A DNA stretch of 64,000 nucleotides, from positions 1,935,852 to 1,999,851 of the forward strand of contig NZ_LN851186.1 of assembly GCF_001243895.1 (NCBI RefSeq). Direction: 5' to 3'. Below, piece after piece: positions 1 to 7,671 of the stretch. The stretch comes from Bacillus testis. GTDB taxonomy: Bacteria > Bacillota > Bacilli > Bacillales > DSM-1321. Made by a program: the position numbers and the translations under genes. Each line of letters opens with the position of its first letter. Position 1 is the first letter of the stretch. The notes below the pieces were generated by a model. It had not been told where the DNA came from. It saw nothing but the letters and a program-made list of their open reading frames with translations, and did not search any database.

Positions 1-253
1 TAAGGGCTTTTGTAATAGTTTGGGATAATAATTGATTCTTTATCTAGAAAAATAGTCGTACGAAAAAATGGTATTATTTAAAAACATTGAGTGAAAATGG
101 AAATACAAGTGAAAGTTGAATAAATGAAGGAACAAGAATTGTTGGAACAAGCTGAAACAGTAATATTTCCAGAGTTCTGGATGTATAACAAAAACGGCCA
201 CAAATGAACATTTGATTTCAAAGATCAATCATTTTAGTTGGCTACAAATAAGT
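1..253. other. Window edge, no supportable gene
   Basis: No convincing coding region is seen. On the plus strand, the frame ending with TGA at 205-207 reads for only 27 codons from an ATG at 124. It is preceded by in-frame stops and has no good ribosome binding site. It could be the decayed tail of a gene that the terminator at 254-285 once served, but this is speculation. Minus-strand reading is Phe/Tyr rich in the way random AT-rich DNA is. Confidence 0.4.
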
Positions 254-285
254 AAACTCGCTTAGTGGATAGGCGAGTTTTTTTC
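254..285 (+). terminator. Rho-independent terminator
   Basis: A hairpin with arms AACTCGC (255-261) and GCGAGTT (273-279) is followed directly by a run of T. It is oriented to end transcription coming from the left edge of the window. Confidence 0.8.
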
Positions 286-590
286 AATCTTAATAAACAA
301 ATGATTTCTTTTATAAAGGCTTTTTCTTGCAACTATCAAAGTATATTGACTAGAAACTCTGTCTATAACTAGAGCAAAGCTTGCTAAATAGTCCAATAAG
401 AAAAAGAAAATATATTCACATTGGATGATATACAAACGGAGAGATCACAGAGATTATAAATTATACTAGTTTTCTTCCTTGCTCCCGATCGATAAGGACG
501 GAGTATACAAGGAAGAAAAGAGCTATTTTAGAAGGGTCAGTCCACAATTGCAAGGCATCCACTTAAATGCAAGAAAAAATACACAGGATA

Positions 591-616
591 AAAACTTTTT
601 CAGCAGCCAAGCCGTT
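591..616 (+). promoter_or_regulatory. Possible ECF-sigma autoregulatory promoter
   Basis: AAAACTTTTT at 591-600 resembles the ECF -35 core (AAC followed by T-rich bases), and CGTT at 613-616, about 17 bases later, resembles the ECF -10 CGTC. It lies about 50 bases before the sigV-like start, where an autoregulated ECF promoter would be expected. The match is partial, and an alternative CGTC lies at 624-627. Confidence 0.35.
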
Positions 617-668
617 CATATAACGTCAGTGATTACACCAGAGAGGGATCGAGAAGGGGTTTAGCGCG

Positions 669-1166
669 ATGAAAGATCCATATATGGAAGAAATATTTAT
701 TCCTTTTGTTCTAGAGCATAAGGAAAACCTGTACCGTTTAGCGTACAGTTACGTAAAAAACAAGGAGGATGCATTGGATATTGTCCAGGATTCCATCCAT
801 AAAGGTATTGTTGCCATCCAGCATGATAAGCGGCCGGAATTCATCAAGAGTTGGCTATACCGTATCGTGGTCAATACATCGATTGATTTTCTGAGGAAAT
901 ATAAGCGAGTGGATATTATGGACTGTGAGAAGATAGAATTTCATAGCGCGTACCATCGCGATCATTATGAAAACATCGATCTGGCAAAAGCGATGGATCA
1001 GCTGCCGGAAAAATACCGAACCGTAGTTATTCTGCGGTTTTTCGAGGATTTGAAGATTGTTGAGATTGCCCAGGTACTCGATTTGAATCCAAATACGATT
1101 AAGACGAGGCTGTATAAAGCCTTAAAATGGCTGAAAATCAACTTGAAAGAAGAAGATTATGATTAG
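669..1166 (+). CDS. sigV: ECF RNA polymerase sigma factor, SigV type
   Basis: A 165-residue extracytoplasmic-function sigma factor. Region 2 covers about residues 12-80: it opens LYRLAYSYVKNKEDALDIVQ and ends in the -10 recognition helix SWLYRIVVNTSIDFLRK. Region 4 covers about 105-160 and has the typical EKYRTVVILRFFEDLKIVEIA helix-turn-helix. Length equals that of Bacillus SigV. GAGAAGGGG at 649-657 precedes the ATG. The next gene starts 13 bases after the stop and encodes a membrane anti-sigma factor of the RsiV family, so the pair is most likely a SigV/RsiV module. In B. subtilis that module responds to lysozyme and turns on peptidoglycan O-acetylation and D-alanylation genes. The SigV assignment rests mainly on the partner; a related ECF30-type sigma is the alternative. 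Confidence 0.85.
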   Translation: MKDPYMEEIFIPFVLEHKENLYRLAYSYVKNKEDALDIVQDSIHKGIVAIQHDKRPEFIKSWLYRIVVNTSIDFLRKYKRVDIMDCEKIEFHSAYHRDHYENIDLAKAMDQLPEKYRTVVILRFFEDLKIVEIAQVLDLNPNTIKTRLYKALKWLKINLKEEDYD

Positions 1167-1179
1167 GGGGAGCAAGCAA

Positions 1180-2088
1180 ATGGACCCGAAACTGGATCGT
1201 TTAAAGGAAGAATATATGAATATCTCAATCCCAAAAGAATTGGATCAAGTTGTGGCGCAAGCGCTTCACGTTGGCATCACGATAAACGGGGCACAAAAGA
1301 AGAAAAAGAAACGAAAGACATGGATGGCATATGTATGCAGTGCAATTGCAGCCGCTGCTTTATTGCTTGTATCCGTGGTCAATATTTCGCCTGCAGCAGC
1401 CAAATCATTAGCTGAGGTGCCGCTGATCGGAAAACTTGTAGAAGTATTGGCGTTTCGTGAGTACTCATATAATGATGGCCAATTTTCGGCGGATATTAAA
1501 GTCCCTTCTATTCATCATATGGAGAATAAAGGGCTTGAACACGGGTTGAACGAGAAATACTTAGCGGAAAACAAACAATTATTCAAGGATTTTAAAGAGG
1601 AAATGGAAGCGATGAAGAAGCAAGGGGGAGGCCATCTTGGTGTTGATGCCGGATATAAGGTGGTGACAGATAATGGCCAGCTGTTATCGATTGGCAGGTA
1701 TAAAGTAGTGTCGCAAGGGTCGGCCTCTACGCAAATAGAGTACGATACAATCGATCTCAAACGCCAAATCTTCATTACCTTGCCTAGCTTATTCAAAAAT
1801 GAAGGTTATGTGGAGGCGATTAGCCGCAATATCATTACACAAATGAAACATCAAATGGAAAAAGACGAAGATGTCCATTATTGGCTTGATCCGGAGAATG
1901 ATCTGCCTTATACAGGAGTCTTCACAAAGATCAAAAAAGATCAAAACTTTTATGTCAACGCCCAAAATCAATTAGTCATCTCGTTCGATGAATATGAAGT
2001 AGCGCCGGGATATATGGGAGTTTGCGAATTCACCATCCCGACCGAAGTGATAAAAAGGTTCCTTGTCAGCAATGAGTATATCAAATAG
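1180..2088 (+). CDS. rsiV: Membrane anti-sigma factor, RsiV-like (DUF3298)
   Basis: A 302-residue membrane protein. Residues 1-47 are a charged cytoplasmic sigma-binding tail ending in KKKKKRK. One membrane helix lies at about 48-70 and is followed by NISPAAAKS, which looks like a signal-peptidase site. The extracellular part runs from about 75 to 302 and carries the DUF3298-like region (about 195-225). In B. subtilis RsiV, lysozyme binds this domain, and signal peptidase then site-2 protease cleave the protein to release SigV. The ATG at 1180 is chosen because AGGGGGAG at 1165-1172 lies at the right distance. An upstream in-frame ATG at 1159 overlaps the sigma gene and has no ribosome binding site. 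Co-transcribed with the sigma gene. B. subtilis RsiV is slightly shorter (285 residues). Confidence 0.82.
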   Translation: MDPKLDRLKEEYMNISIPKELDQVVAQALHVGITINGAQKKKKKRKTWMAYVCSAIAAAALLLVSVVNISPAAAKSLAEVPLIGKLVEVLAFREYSYNDGQFSADIKVPSIHHMENKGLEHGLNEKYLAENKQLFKDFKEEMEAMKKQGGGHLGVDAGYKVVTDNGQLLSIGRYKVVSQGSASTQIEYDTIDLKRQIFITLPSLFKNEGYVEAISRNIITQMKHQMEKDEDVHYWLDPENDLPYTGVFTKIKKDQNFYVNAQNQLVISFDEYEVAPGYMGVCEFTIPTEVIKRFLVSNEYIK

Positions 2089-2097
2089 CTTCATTCG

Positions 2098-2160
2098 AGG
2101 CCCTGCTGAACCCGGTAGGGCCTTTCGGGATCAAAAAAAAGACCCGGAACTATACCGGGT
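2098..2160 (+). terminator. Two hairpins after sigV-rsiV
   Basis: A first stem pairs AGGCCCT (2098-2104) with AGGGCCT (2117-2123). A second pairs ACCCGG (2142-2147) with CCGGGT (2155-2160). T-tracts are short, so efficiency is uncertain, but the tandem position just after the rsiV stop fits a terminator region. The DNA from 2161 to 2388 shows nothing else. Confidence 0.6.
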
Positions 2161-2388
2161 TATAAAATCTATATTAATTAAGGGGGGTAACCTTATAAGA
2201 ACATCATAACGCTTAAATATTAACAATCTATGAACAACATACTAATCGTTTATTAATAATGGATAAAGAATTATAAGCTAGACCAAGTGAAGACAATGCG
2301 GAACGGGTTGATGATCTAGCTTAAAGTTCGGCAGATGCTTATGAATTCCTGTTGTACATATACCGCTGTACAGCATTTCTGGGATGCG

Positions 2389-2493
2389 TTACCCATTGGC
2401 CACTTTTTTCTTGGAGAGCGCGCTTCGTGTTTTTAATAAGAACATCTTGTCTTTCTTACTTAAAATAGTCCAAATGCCTACTTTAATATTCAT
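2389..2493 (-). CDS. Possible 34-residue basic peptide
   Basis: A short reading frame on the minus strand. It starts MNIKVGIWTILSKKDKMF and ends in a lysine-rich tail. AAAGGAGTG stands about 8 bases before the ATG, which is the main argument that it is translated. About a quarter of the residues are Lys/Arg, and the first half is amphipathic. The opening resembles the extreme N-terminus of some ABC exporters (IWxLLSKKDK), so it may be a stub of a lost transporter gene rather than a functional peptide. No neighbour on this strand suggests a role. Confidence 0.4.
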   Translation of the reverse strand: MNIKVGIWTILSKKDKMFLLKTRSALSKKKVANG

Positions 2494-2754
2494 CTTAGCC
2501 ACTCCTTTTATAGAATAATGATCACCAAGCTGTAACTCGTTTGCTGTACTCTTTAAATACCGTCATTTTTAAAAAAATAAACGTTAAATCGTTATACAAA
2601 TATCTACAATTCCTGCCAAGCATAGGAACCAAAGAAAGAGTTTTGTCTATTCTTGCCGACTGTGCGAGAGACGTATATCTTGCTCGGTTTCAACACATAG
2701 GGGATAGGGTAAAAGGATGGAAAATGCTAGTTGTTAAATAGTGGAGGGGTTTGT

Positions 2755-3081
2755 ATGGCGGATGCCTATATTGTAGCCGGTTTAAAAGAATGGCAAGAAT
2801 CATTGGAGAAAAAAAGAGATGCTTTGATTGAGTTGGATCATAAAGCGATGCAGGAATACGAATTGTTGAAAGTAAAATACAATATTGCTACGAAAGCCTG
2901 CCAGAAAGCGGAAGATTCAGAGATTTATTATGACTTATATGTTGAAAAAATAGAAACTGAAATGAAAGAGAAGGAGCAGTTAATGATTGATACCCACCAT
3001 GATAACCGTAAAGCGATCGATGATTTGAATATCTTGATTAAAAATATTGAGGATGCTGTCGAGGCTTCCGATGGGCTTTAA
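2755..3081 (+). CDS. Hypothetical coiled-coil protein, 108 residues
   Basis: Function not recognised. The protein is almost entirely helical and highly charged, with heptad-like spacing from about residue 12 to 100 (WQESLEKKRDALIELDHKAM and onward). There is no signal peptide, membrane segment or cysteine pair other than a single Cys near residue 50. The ATG at 2755 follows GGAGGGG at good distance. Upstream in-frame TTG codons would read through the ribosome binding site and are rejected. It stands alone between an RsiV-type module and a CarD-type regulator. Confidence 0.7.
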   Translation: MADAYIVAGLKEWQESLEKKRDALIELDHKAMQEYELLKVKYNIATKACQKAEDSEIYYDLYVEKIETEMKEKEQLMIDTHHDNRKAIDDLNILIKNIEDAVEASDGL

Positions 3082-3236
3082 GGATGTTCATTGATCCCAT
3101 TCTAACTGAAAAACAAGGATTTTTTCGCCTGGTCATTGAATTCAAGTAATAAAAGCGCCAAAACTGTTTGTTTGTGAGGTAAATATGTGCTTTTTTAAAC
3201 TCGATCTAATCGTTTTGTGAAAACAATTATAAATCG

Positions 3237-3302
3237 TTGACACAACAGAAAAAAGCGTGTTAAAATAAAAAATTATCTAAATCCATCTAATTATGTTATA
3301 AT
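3237..3302 (+). promoter_or_regulatory. Sigma-A promoters for the CarD-like gene
   Basis: TTGACA at 3237-3242 is followed after 18 bases by TAAAAT at 3261-3266. A second, extended -10 (TGTTATAAT, 3294-3302) lies closer to the gene. Either would give a short leader ending in GGAGGTGG at 3320-3327. Confidence 0.6.
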
Positions 3303-3332
3303 AAATAGGTAACATATTCGGAGGTGGAATTA

Positions 3333-3800
3333 TTGTTTCAAGTAGGCGACAAGGTTGTATATCCTATACACGGGGCAGGCATTATAGAAGCAATAGAGGA
3401 TAAAGAAATTTTGGGAGAACATCGTCAGTATTACATTATTCAACTTTCATTAAATGATCTGCAAATCATGTGTCCATTGGGAAATGAAGAGAAGCTGGGT
3501 TTGCGTCCTGTAACAGATGCAGAAACGATGAAAACCCTGTTGGATCGATGCCGGAAAGGTGAGACAGATCGATTGCTTCCCTCCAAGCAAAGAATTAAAG
3601 TAAATAGCGAAAAACTAAAAACGGGCAATATCCGTGAAGCGGCAGAAGTCGTTCGTGATTTGACGCGTATGCAGGAAGAAAAACCGTTGAATTCCAGTGA
3701 AAAACAGATGCTGAATAAAGCTCGGGGCATTTTATTGAGCGAACTTAAGCTGGTCAATGGCATTTCTGATATGCAAATCAAAAATTTGTCGTTGGTTTAA
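3333..3800 (+). CDS. CarD/YdeB-family transcription regulator
   Basis: A 155-residue CarD-type protein. Residues 1-60 form the Tudor-like RNA-polymerase interaction domain (FQVGDKVVYPIHGAGIIEAI), as in the transcription-repair factor Mfd. The rest is a helical DNA-binding bundle containing VVRDLTRMQEEKPLNSSEK. Mycobacterial CarD binds RNA polymerase beta and stabilises open complexes at rRNA promoters; the Bacillus counterpart is YdeB. A TTG at 3333 is taken as start because GGAGGTGG ends five bases before it and the family begins MFQVGDKV. The GTG at 3324 is part of that ribosome binding site. Monocistronic, with its own promoter and terminator. Confidence 0.85.
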   Translation: MFQVGDKVVYPIHGAGIIEAIEDKEILGEHRQYYIIQLSLNDLQIMCPLGNEEKLGLRPVTDAETMKTLLDRCRKGETDRLLPSKQRIKVNSEKLKTGNIREAAEVVRDLTRMQEEKPLNSSEKQMLNKARGILLSELKLVNGISDMQIKNLSLV

Positions 3801-3827
3801 ATAGTTGCAATTATATATGTAAAGGCC

Positions 3828-3856
3828 GCCTTTCTTTTGGAAAGGCGCTTGTTTCT
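3828..3856 (+). terminator. Terminator of the CarD-like gene
   Basis: The stem GCCTTTC (3828-3834) / GAAAGGC (3840-3846) with a 5-base loop is followed by a T-rich tract. Confidence 0.7.
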
Positions 3857-4007
3857 TGTTTAGAATATGGATTCCTTCATTCGGTTTAGAAAAGGCCGAT
3901 TTGTCGGGTCTTATGGGCAGTCTTCACTCCTCACTTTCTACCAGCCCCTACATAGTTAAATCGTTAAATGAGGGAGCTGTCCCGTAAGTAGATTTAAACG
4001 CAAAATG

Positions 4008-4047
4008 GAGAAAGGCAGAAACGTTGATCAACGTTTCTGCCTTTCTC
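4008..4047. repeat. Perfect 40-bp palindrome
   Basis: Each arm is 20 bases (GAGAAAGGCAGAAACGTTGA and its exact complement) with no loop between them, followed by a short T-rich stretch. As RNA it would form a long hairpin that could end transcription from either side, separating the plus-strand CarD-like gene from the minus-strand gene at 4148. The flanks (AGCTGTCCC at 3975-3983) recall insertion-sequence ends, so it may instead be a mobile-element remnant. The rest of 3857-4147 holds no gene. Confidence 0.75.
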
Positions 4048-4147
4048 TTTCTTATGTCTGAAGGATTTTTTCAACACTCTCAGCCTTAAAGGTAGAGGTT
4101 GTACGAACGTTACAAAGCATTTTGCGTGAGAGGTGGGAGTTCAAGGG

Positions 4148-4990
4148 TTATAGTGCTTTGCCAATAGTTATGTGCCATTCATTGCCTGTGCCGATCGTAT
4201 ATGTATCTGCAAATGATTTTTGATTTAAAGCAATCCCTAAATGATCAAGTGAATTCATATAAATGATTGCCTCTTCTAATTGACTGTCGGCAAAAGATCG
4301 GCCATAAAGAACCTCTTCCTCGTACACCACGATGCCTTCTTTCTCAATTTTCACCCATGCTTTTTCTCCCAGTGCGATATCCAATTCCTTAAACAATTCT
4401 CTCGGTATATTTGTCCACAAATTACCGAAACAAATATCGAGAATTTCTATAATGCCAATTATCTGATTTTCGCTTCGATAAGCTTCAAATAAAGGGAGCT
4501 CAATTAGGGAATCAACTGGAACTTCTGGCCCCACTTCCTCAAAATAAATTTTGCCTGAAGCTAATCTTGCTCCTGTATAGGCGTAAACATCGCGGCCGTG
4601 GAAGGTGTATGATTCTCCTGAACGCGGCAATCGGTTCACGCTTTCATCGAATAATCGTGCTTCGGCAATTCCAATTTTATTTTTAATATGGGAAAGGGTA
4701 CCATTGTCCGGTGTTACCACATAGTGTCCATCCATTGTTTTGACGACAATACTTCTGCGGTCACAGCCTACCCCCGGATCAACTACAGAAACAAACACGG
4801 TGCCCTCAGGCCAATAAGAAATGGCCTGCAATAGACGGTAGGAACCTTCCCATACATTAAATGTAGGAATGTCATGCGTGTTATTACTGATTTTTAATGT
4901 TGGGTCAACTGAAAGGGCTACTCCATACATGGCGCTGACAGCTCCATCACTTAATCCAAAATCCGATTGAAAAACTAATAACTGTTTCAT
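4148..4990 (-). CDS. SAM hydroxide adenosyltransferase (DUF62 family)
   Basis: A 280-residue member of the DUF62 family, which also includes the SAM-dependent fluorinase and chlorinase. Motifs run in order: FQSDFGLSDGAVSAM at the N-terminus, NNTHDI (about 36-41), VVDPGVG (about 69-75), TPDNGTL (about 93-99) and FHGRDVYA (about 129-136). The C-terminal half is the smaller beta domain. Characterised prokaryotic homologues outside the halogenases split S-adenosylmethionine with water into adenosine and methionine. The fluorinase's extra loop is not evident, so SAM hydrolysis is the likely reaction. The gene is preceded by a T-box leader with a Met specifier, so it is probably switched on when methionine is scarce, which fits release of methionine from SAM. 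GGTGGGG precedes the ATG. Confidence 0.88.
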   Translation of the reverse strand: MKQLLVFQSDFGLSDGAVSAMYGVALSVDPTLKISNNTHDIPTFNVWEGSYRLLQAISYWPEGTVFVSVVDPGVGCDRRSIVVKTMDGHYVVTPDNGTLSHIKNKIGIAEARLFDESVNRLPRSGESYTFHGRDVYAYTGARLASGKIYFEEVGPEVPVDSLIELPLFEAYRSENQIIGIIEILDICFGNLWTNIPRELFKELDIALGEKAWVKIEKEGIVVYEEEVLYGRSFADSQLEEAIIYMNSLDHLGIALNQKSFADTYTIGTGNEWHITIGKAL

Positions 4991-5016
4991 ATTAACCCCA
5001 CCTATCTATTTTTTAT

Positions 5017-5335
5017 TAAAAAACACCACATCCTTATCAAGCATAAGGACGTGGTGTAAATTCACGTGGTGCCACCTTAATTCGCTGTTTATTCACATAA
5101 ACAGCCTCCATAAGTGTATAAGTGCAAAAAACATACTTATTTCACTTTGTTATTGATAACGGGTACCTAATCCCGTCGGAACTTACTTGTATAGCTTACC
5201 GTATACGTTCAGCACGAGGCTCAGAGGCCATTTTCAAAACTGTATTTCACGCTTCTTTCCAGCTGCCGAAGCTCTCTTTAGAGAAATATCCAGAATTTAC
5301 TCTTCTCTTCAATGCCTTTATAATATTTTGAATTT
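5017..5335 (-). promoter_or_regulatory. T-box leader (Met specifier)
   Basis: Reading the minus strand, a stem I region holds AGAGAAGAGTA and AGAGAGCTTCGG. Next comes a specifier loop with GAAAATGGCCTCTGAGC, in which ATG followed by a purine fits the specifier position. The highly conserved T-box bulge GGTGGCACCACG lies at plus positions 5063-5076. A strong terminator follows: ACACCACGTCCTTAT pairs with ATAAGGATGTGGTGT (5023-5057) before a T-run. The competing antiterminator would use the T-box sequence. Uncharged tRNA-Met binding should permit readthrough into the SAM hydroxide adenosyltransferase gene. A shifted specifier TGG (Trp) is possible but would be followed by a C. Confidence 0.88.
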
Positions 5336-5341
5336 AGCGTT

Positions 5342-5371
5342 ATTCTAACTAGGTTTTTTTGAGGCCGTCAA
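5342..5371 (-). promoter_or_regulatory. Sigma-A promoter of the T-box leader
   Basis: On the minus strand TTGACG (plus 5366-5371) is separated by 18 bases from TAGAAT (plus 5342-5347). This places the transcription start near 5335, just ahead of stem I of the T-box. Confidence 0.75.
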
Positions 5372-5504
5372 TAGTAATTTTATCCACGGGTGGAATGTGT
5401 GATTTTAATATTAAAAAAATATTGAAGATGACCCTAATTTCTTCGATTTTCCCCTTCGGTTGAACATTTTGTTTTTTATTCTGGAAAGGCGGTTTGCTTT
5501 TTGT

Positions 5505-6695
5505 TTAAGGGAATGTCTTCTGGCCTCTATCTGTAAATATGCCGAGTTTTCCGATTCGATTGACAGCTTCCAACAAGCGTTCTTTGCTTTCAACCAGCCC
5601 GATTCGTACAAATCCTTCGCCATACGCTCCAAACCCACTGCCGGGAGCCACAGCTACATCTGCTTGCTGGAGCAGCAGGTCGGCAAATGCCTCTGAAGAG
5701 AAACCATCGGCGACAGGCATCCAGACAAAGAAAGAACCGGGCGGCGGATTGCCGTGCCAGCCTATTTGGCGGCATGCATCCATGAAAGTATTGCGTCTGT
5801 CCTCATACATGTTAACCAATTCTGCCGCATAGCCATTGCATTCGGATAGAGCGATCGAGGCTGCATCCTGGATTGCTGGGAATATACTCACATACATATG
5901 GTCCTGCAGAAGGTTGATCGCTTCGATCACATCTGAATTGCCTACAGCAAAACCAACACGCCAGCCGGCCATATTAAAGGTTTTGCTCATCGTATAGATT
6001 TCGATACCAACATCTTTGGCATGTCCAGCCTGCATAAAACTTGGCGGTTTCTGTCCGTCGAAACCGATTGCCCCATAGGCGAAATCATGGACAGGTATAA
6101 TTCCGTTCTTTGCGCAATAGGAGGCCGTTTCTTCAAAGAATGGCATTGTGGCGCATGCGCCGGTAGGATTGTTAGGATAATTCAGAAAAAGAAGCCTGGC
6201 CTTCTCAGAGATATCTGCGGGTACTGATTGGTAATCGGGTAAGTAATTCCGTTCCTTCATTAAGGGGAGAAAGTAGGGAGTTGCACTGGCCATAGCGATT
6301 CCTGATAAATAATCAGGGTAACCGGGATCAGGTACCAATACCAAATCGCCTTTGTTACAAAAACAGATTGGCAATTCAATCAGACCGCTTTTTCCACCGA
6401 AAAGGATGGCTATCTCTTTCTCCAGGTCTAAAGATACCCCATATTCGTGATGATAGAAGGTGCGGATTGCTTTTTTAAAAGAATCTTTTCCACGAAAGGG
6501 TGAATATTTGTGGCTGGCAGGATTTCTGGATGAACGGTTCAATTCATCTACTATTTTTTCAGGCGCCGGCTGATCCGGATTGCCTTGGCCAAGATTGATA
6601 ACATCCTTGCCCTCTGCTTTTGCCTTATTCACTTTATGAACCAATGAAGAAAAATATTGAGGCGGCAAACTCTGTAATGTTTTGCTGTATTGCAA
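5505..6695 (-). CDS. Class I/II aminotransferase, MtnE (YkrV)-like
   Basis: A 396-residue PLP enzyme of fold type I. Visible landmarks are INLGQGNPDQPAPEKIV (about 33-49), LNYPNNPTGA (about 170-179, substrate and cofactor contacts), HDFAYGAIGFDG (about 203-214), SKTFNMAGWRVGFAVG (PLP-binding Lys about 237) and FVRIGL near the C-terminus (substrate carboxylate Arg). The sequence is very close to Bacillus aminotransferases annotated MtnE, which convert 4-methylthio-2-oxobutyrate to methionine in methionine salvage; related enzymes use aspartate, alanine or aromatic amino acids. No S-box leader is seen upstream. Its neighbour on the same strand is a T-box(Met)-controlled SAM-cleaving enzyme, which supports a methionine-related role. 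The ATG start follows a modest, C-interrupted ribosome binding site (AGGGGGTC). Confidence 0.78.
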   Translation of the reverse strand: MQYSKTLQSLPPQYFSSLVHKVNKAKAEGKDVINLGQGNPDQPAPEKIVDELNRSSRNPASHKYSPFRGKDSFKKAIRTFYHHEYGVSLDLEKEIAILFGGKSGLIELPICFCNKGDLVLVPDPGYPDYLSGIAMASATPYFLPLMKERNYLPDYQSVPADISEKARLLFLNYPNNPTGACATMPFFEETASYCAKNGIIPVHDFAYGAIGFDGQKPPSFMQAGHAKDVGIEIYTMSKTFNMAGWRVGFAVGNSDVIEAINLLQDHMYVSIFPAIQDAASIALSECNGYAAELVNMYEDRRNTFMDACRQIGWHGNPPPGSFFVWMPVADGFSSEAFADLLLQQADVAVAPGSGFGAYGEGFVRIGLVESKERLLEAVNRIGKLGIFTDRGQKTFP

Positions 6696-6712
6696 GAAAA
6701 GACCCCCTAAAC

Positions 6713-6750
6713 AAATGAATAAAGACAGAAAATTATGTCTTTATTCATTT
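6713..6750. repeat. 15-bp inverted repeat before the aminotransferase gene
   Basis: AAATGAATAAAGACA (6713-6727) and TGTCTTTATTCATTT (6736-6750) are exact complements with an 8-base spacer. The position, 18 bases before the minus-strand start, makes it either an operator or a leader hairpin in the mRNA. Confidence 0.7.
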
Positions 6751-7618
6751 TACCGAGAGATACATTGAGAAACAATGCTTTTTTGTATGTAGGCTTTAGT
6801 CTTAGTAATTCTATGGTTCTTCCTTTCATGGAAGTGATCCGCCATTTTTTTATCTGCTCCCTGATCAGATGGATATTCACCCGAAATCATTAGGCAGAAT
6901 ATTAGTTGGTTCTACTCGGCTTCTATCATTGATTGCAGGGAAAACCAGCATGGCCAAACCCTCTGATTTATGATTCACGTATAATTTTTGTAGATTATCG
7001 TAATTGTGGAGTGAAGGTTTATTTGGTTGGCTGTATTGACAATTCGCATGATTGTCTTTATATGCACTAAAAGACTGGCTGTTACGTTAGGCTGTATAGC
7101 TTCAAATAGAGAAAGATCATTATATTCCATGTTTTTGCTATATATTGCTAGTGAACTGAAGTATAAATGTCTAGATAAAGAATATGTCTCTTTTTTCCTG
7201 TAAAATATGTCTCTTGTATCATTATTGGCTATTTCCTTATGGGAATTGTCAAAAGAAAATGAATAACAAGAGTGAATCTGCTTGTTTTTATGCCGGTTCT
7301 GCGATTGAATGAAAATTTTTTTATTTTTAGCAGGAAAAACTAAAGAAATTATTATGTTAATAAAATATTTTTGTGTGTAAGTTTTTCTTATTTGCCTTTT
7401 AGATTTTCATCATAATCTTTGGTGATTCTACTTAATCCGACATTGTTTTTAAATCTGGTTAGCTGTCCCCACATGCCTCTTAACGAACCTTTCACTTTAA
7501 GAGGCAAACCTTTGTGATCGTCCAGAAATAAATGGGCAACATGGTACAATCGTTTGAGACCTATTTTAGAAGACAAGGATCGCCGGAAGAGGAGAGACTA
7601 TTTTGATAAATACTAAAA
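6751..7618. other. Long region without a convincing gene
   Basis: About 870 AT-rich bases. A minus-strand frame at 7388-7576 (TTG start, 62 codons, basic, containing GMWGQLTRFKNNVGLSRI) has protein-like composition but no ribosome binding site. It could be a gene remnant. Another minus-strand frame of 46 codons at 6750-6890 also lacks a ribosome binding site. No RNA gene or S-box was recognised. Confidence 0.5.
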
Positions 7619-7620
7619 AA

Positions 7621-7671
7621 AATCAATATATAGTGTGTGATTTTGTGATAGAATCTATATATATGCATTAT
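7621..7671 (+). promoter_or_regulatory. Tandem NrdR-like boxes over a promoter
   Basis: CAATATATAG followed by TGT (7624-7636) matches the NrdR core CWATATATWG. A second related site, CTATATATATG, begins at 7655, 31 bases later, the three-turn spacing usual for paired NrdR boxes. TTGTGA (7643-7648) and CATTAT (7666-7671), 17 bases apart, give a plausible sigma-A promoter covered by both boxes. NrdR represses ribonucleotide reductase operons when dATP is high. Confidence 0.6.

Noticed and set aside
479-664. 61-codon frame before the sigma factor
   Set aside because: TTG start without a ribosome binding site; it overlaps the likely sigV promoter and leader.
2541-2741. 66-codon plus-strand frame before the coiled-coil gene
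   Set aside because: No ribosome binding site and composition unlike a protein; probably chance.
6696-6960. S-box (SAM-I) riboswitch before the MtnE-like gene
   Set aside because: The conserved core bases of SAM-I could not be found on the minus strand in this stretch.
7388-7576. 62-codon minus-strand frame
   Set aside because: Protein-like composition but only a TTG start, no ribosome binding site and a stop directly upstream; kept only as a possible relic.
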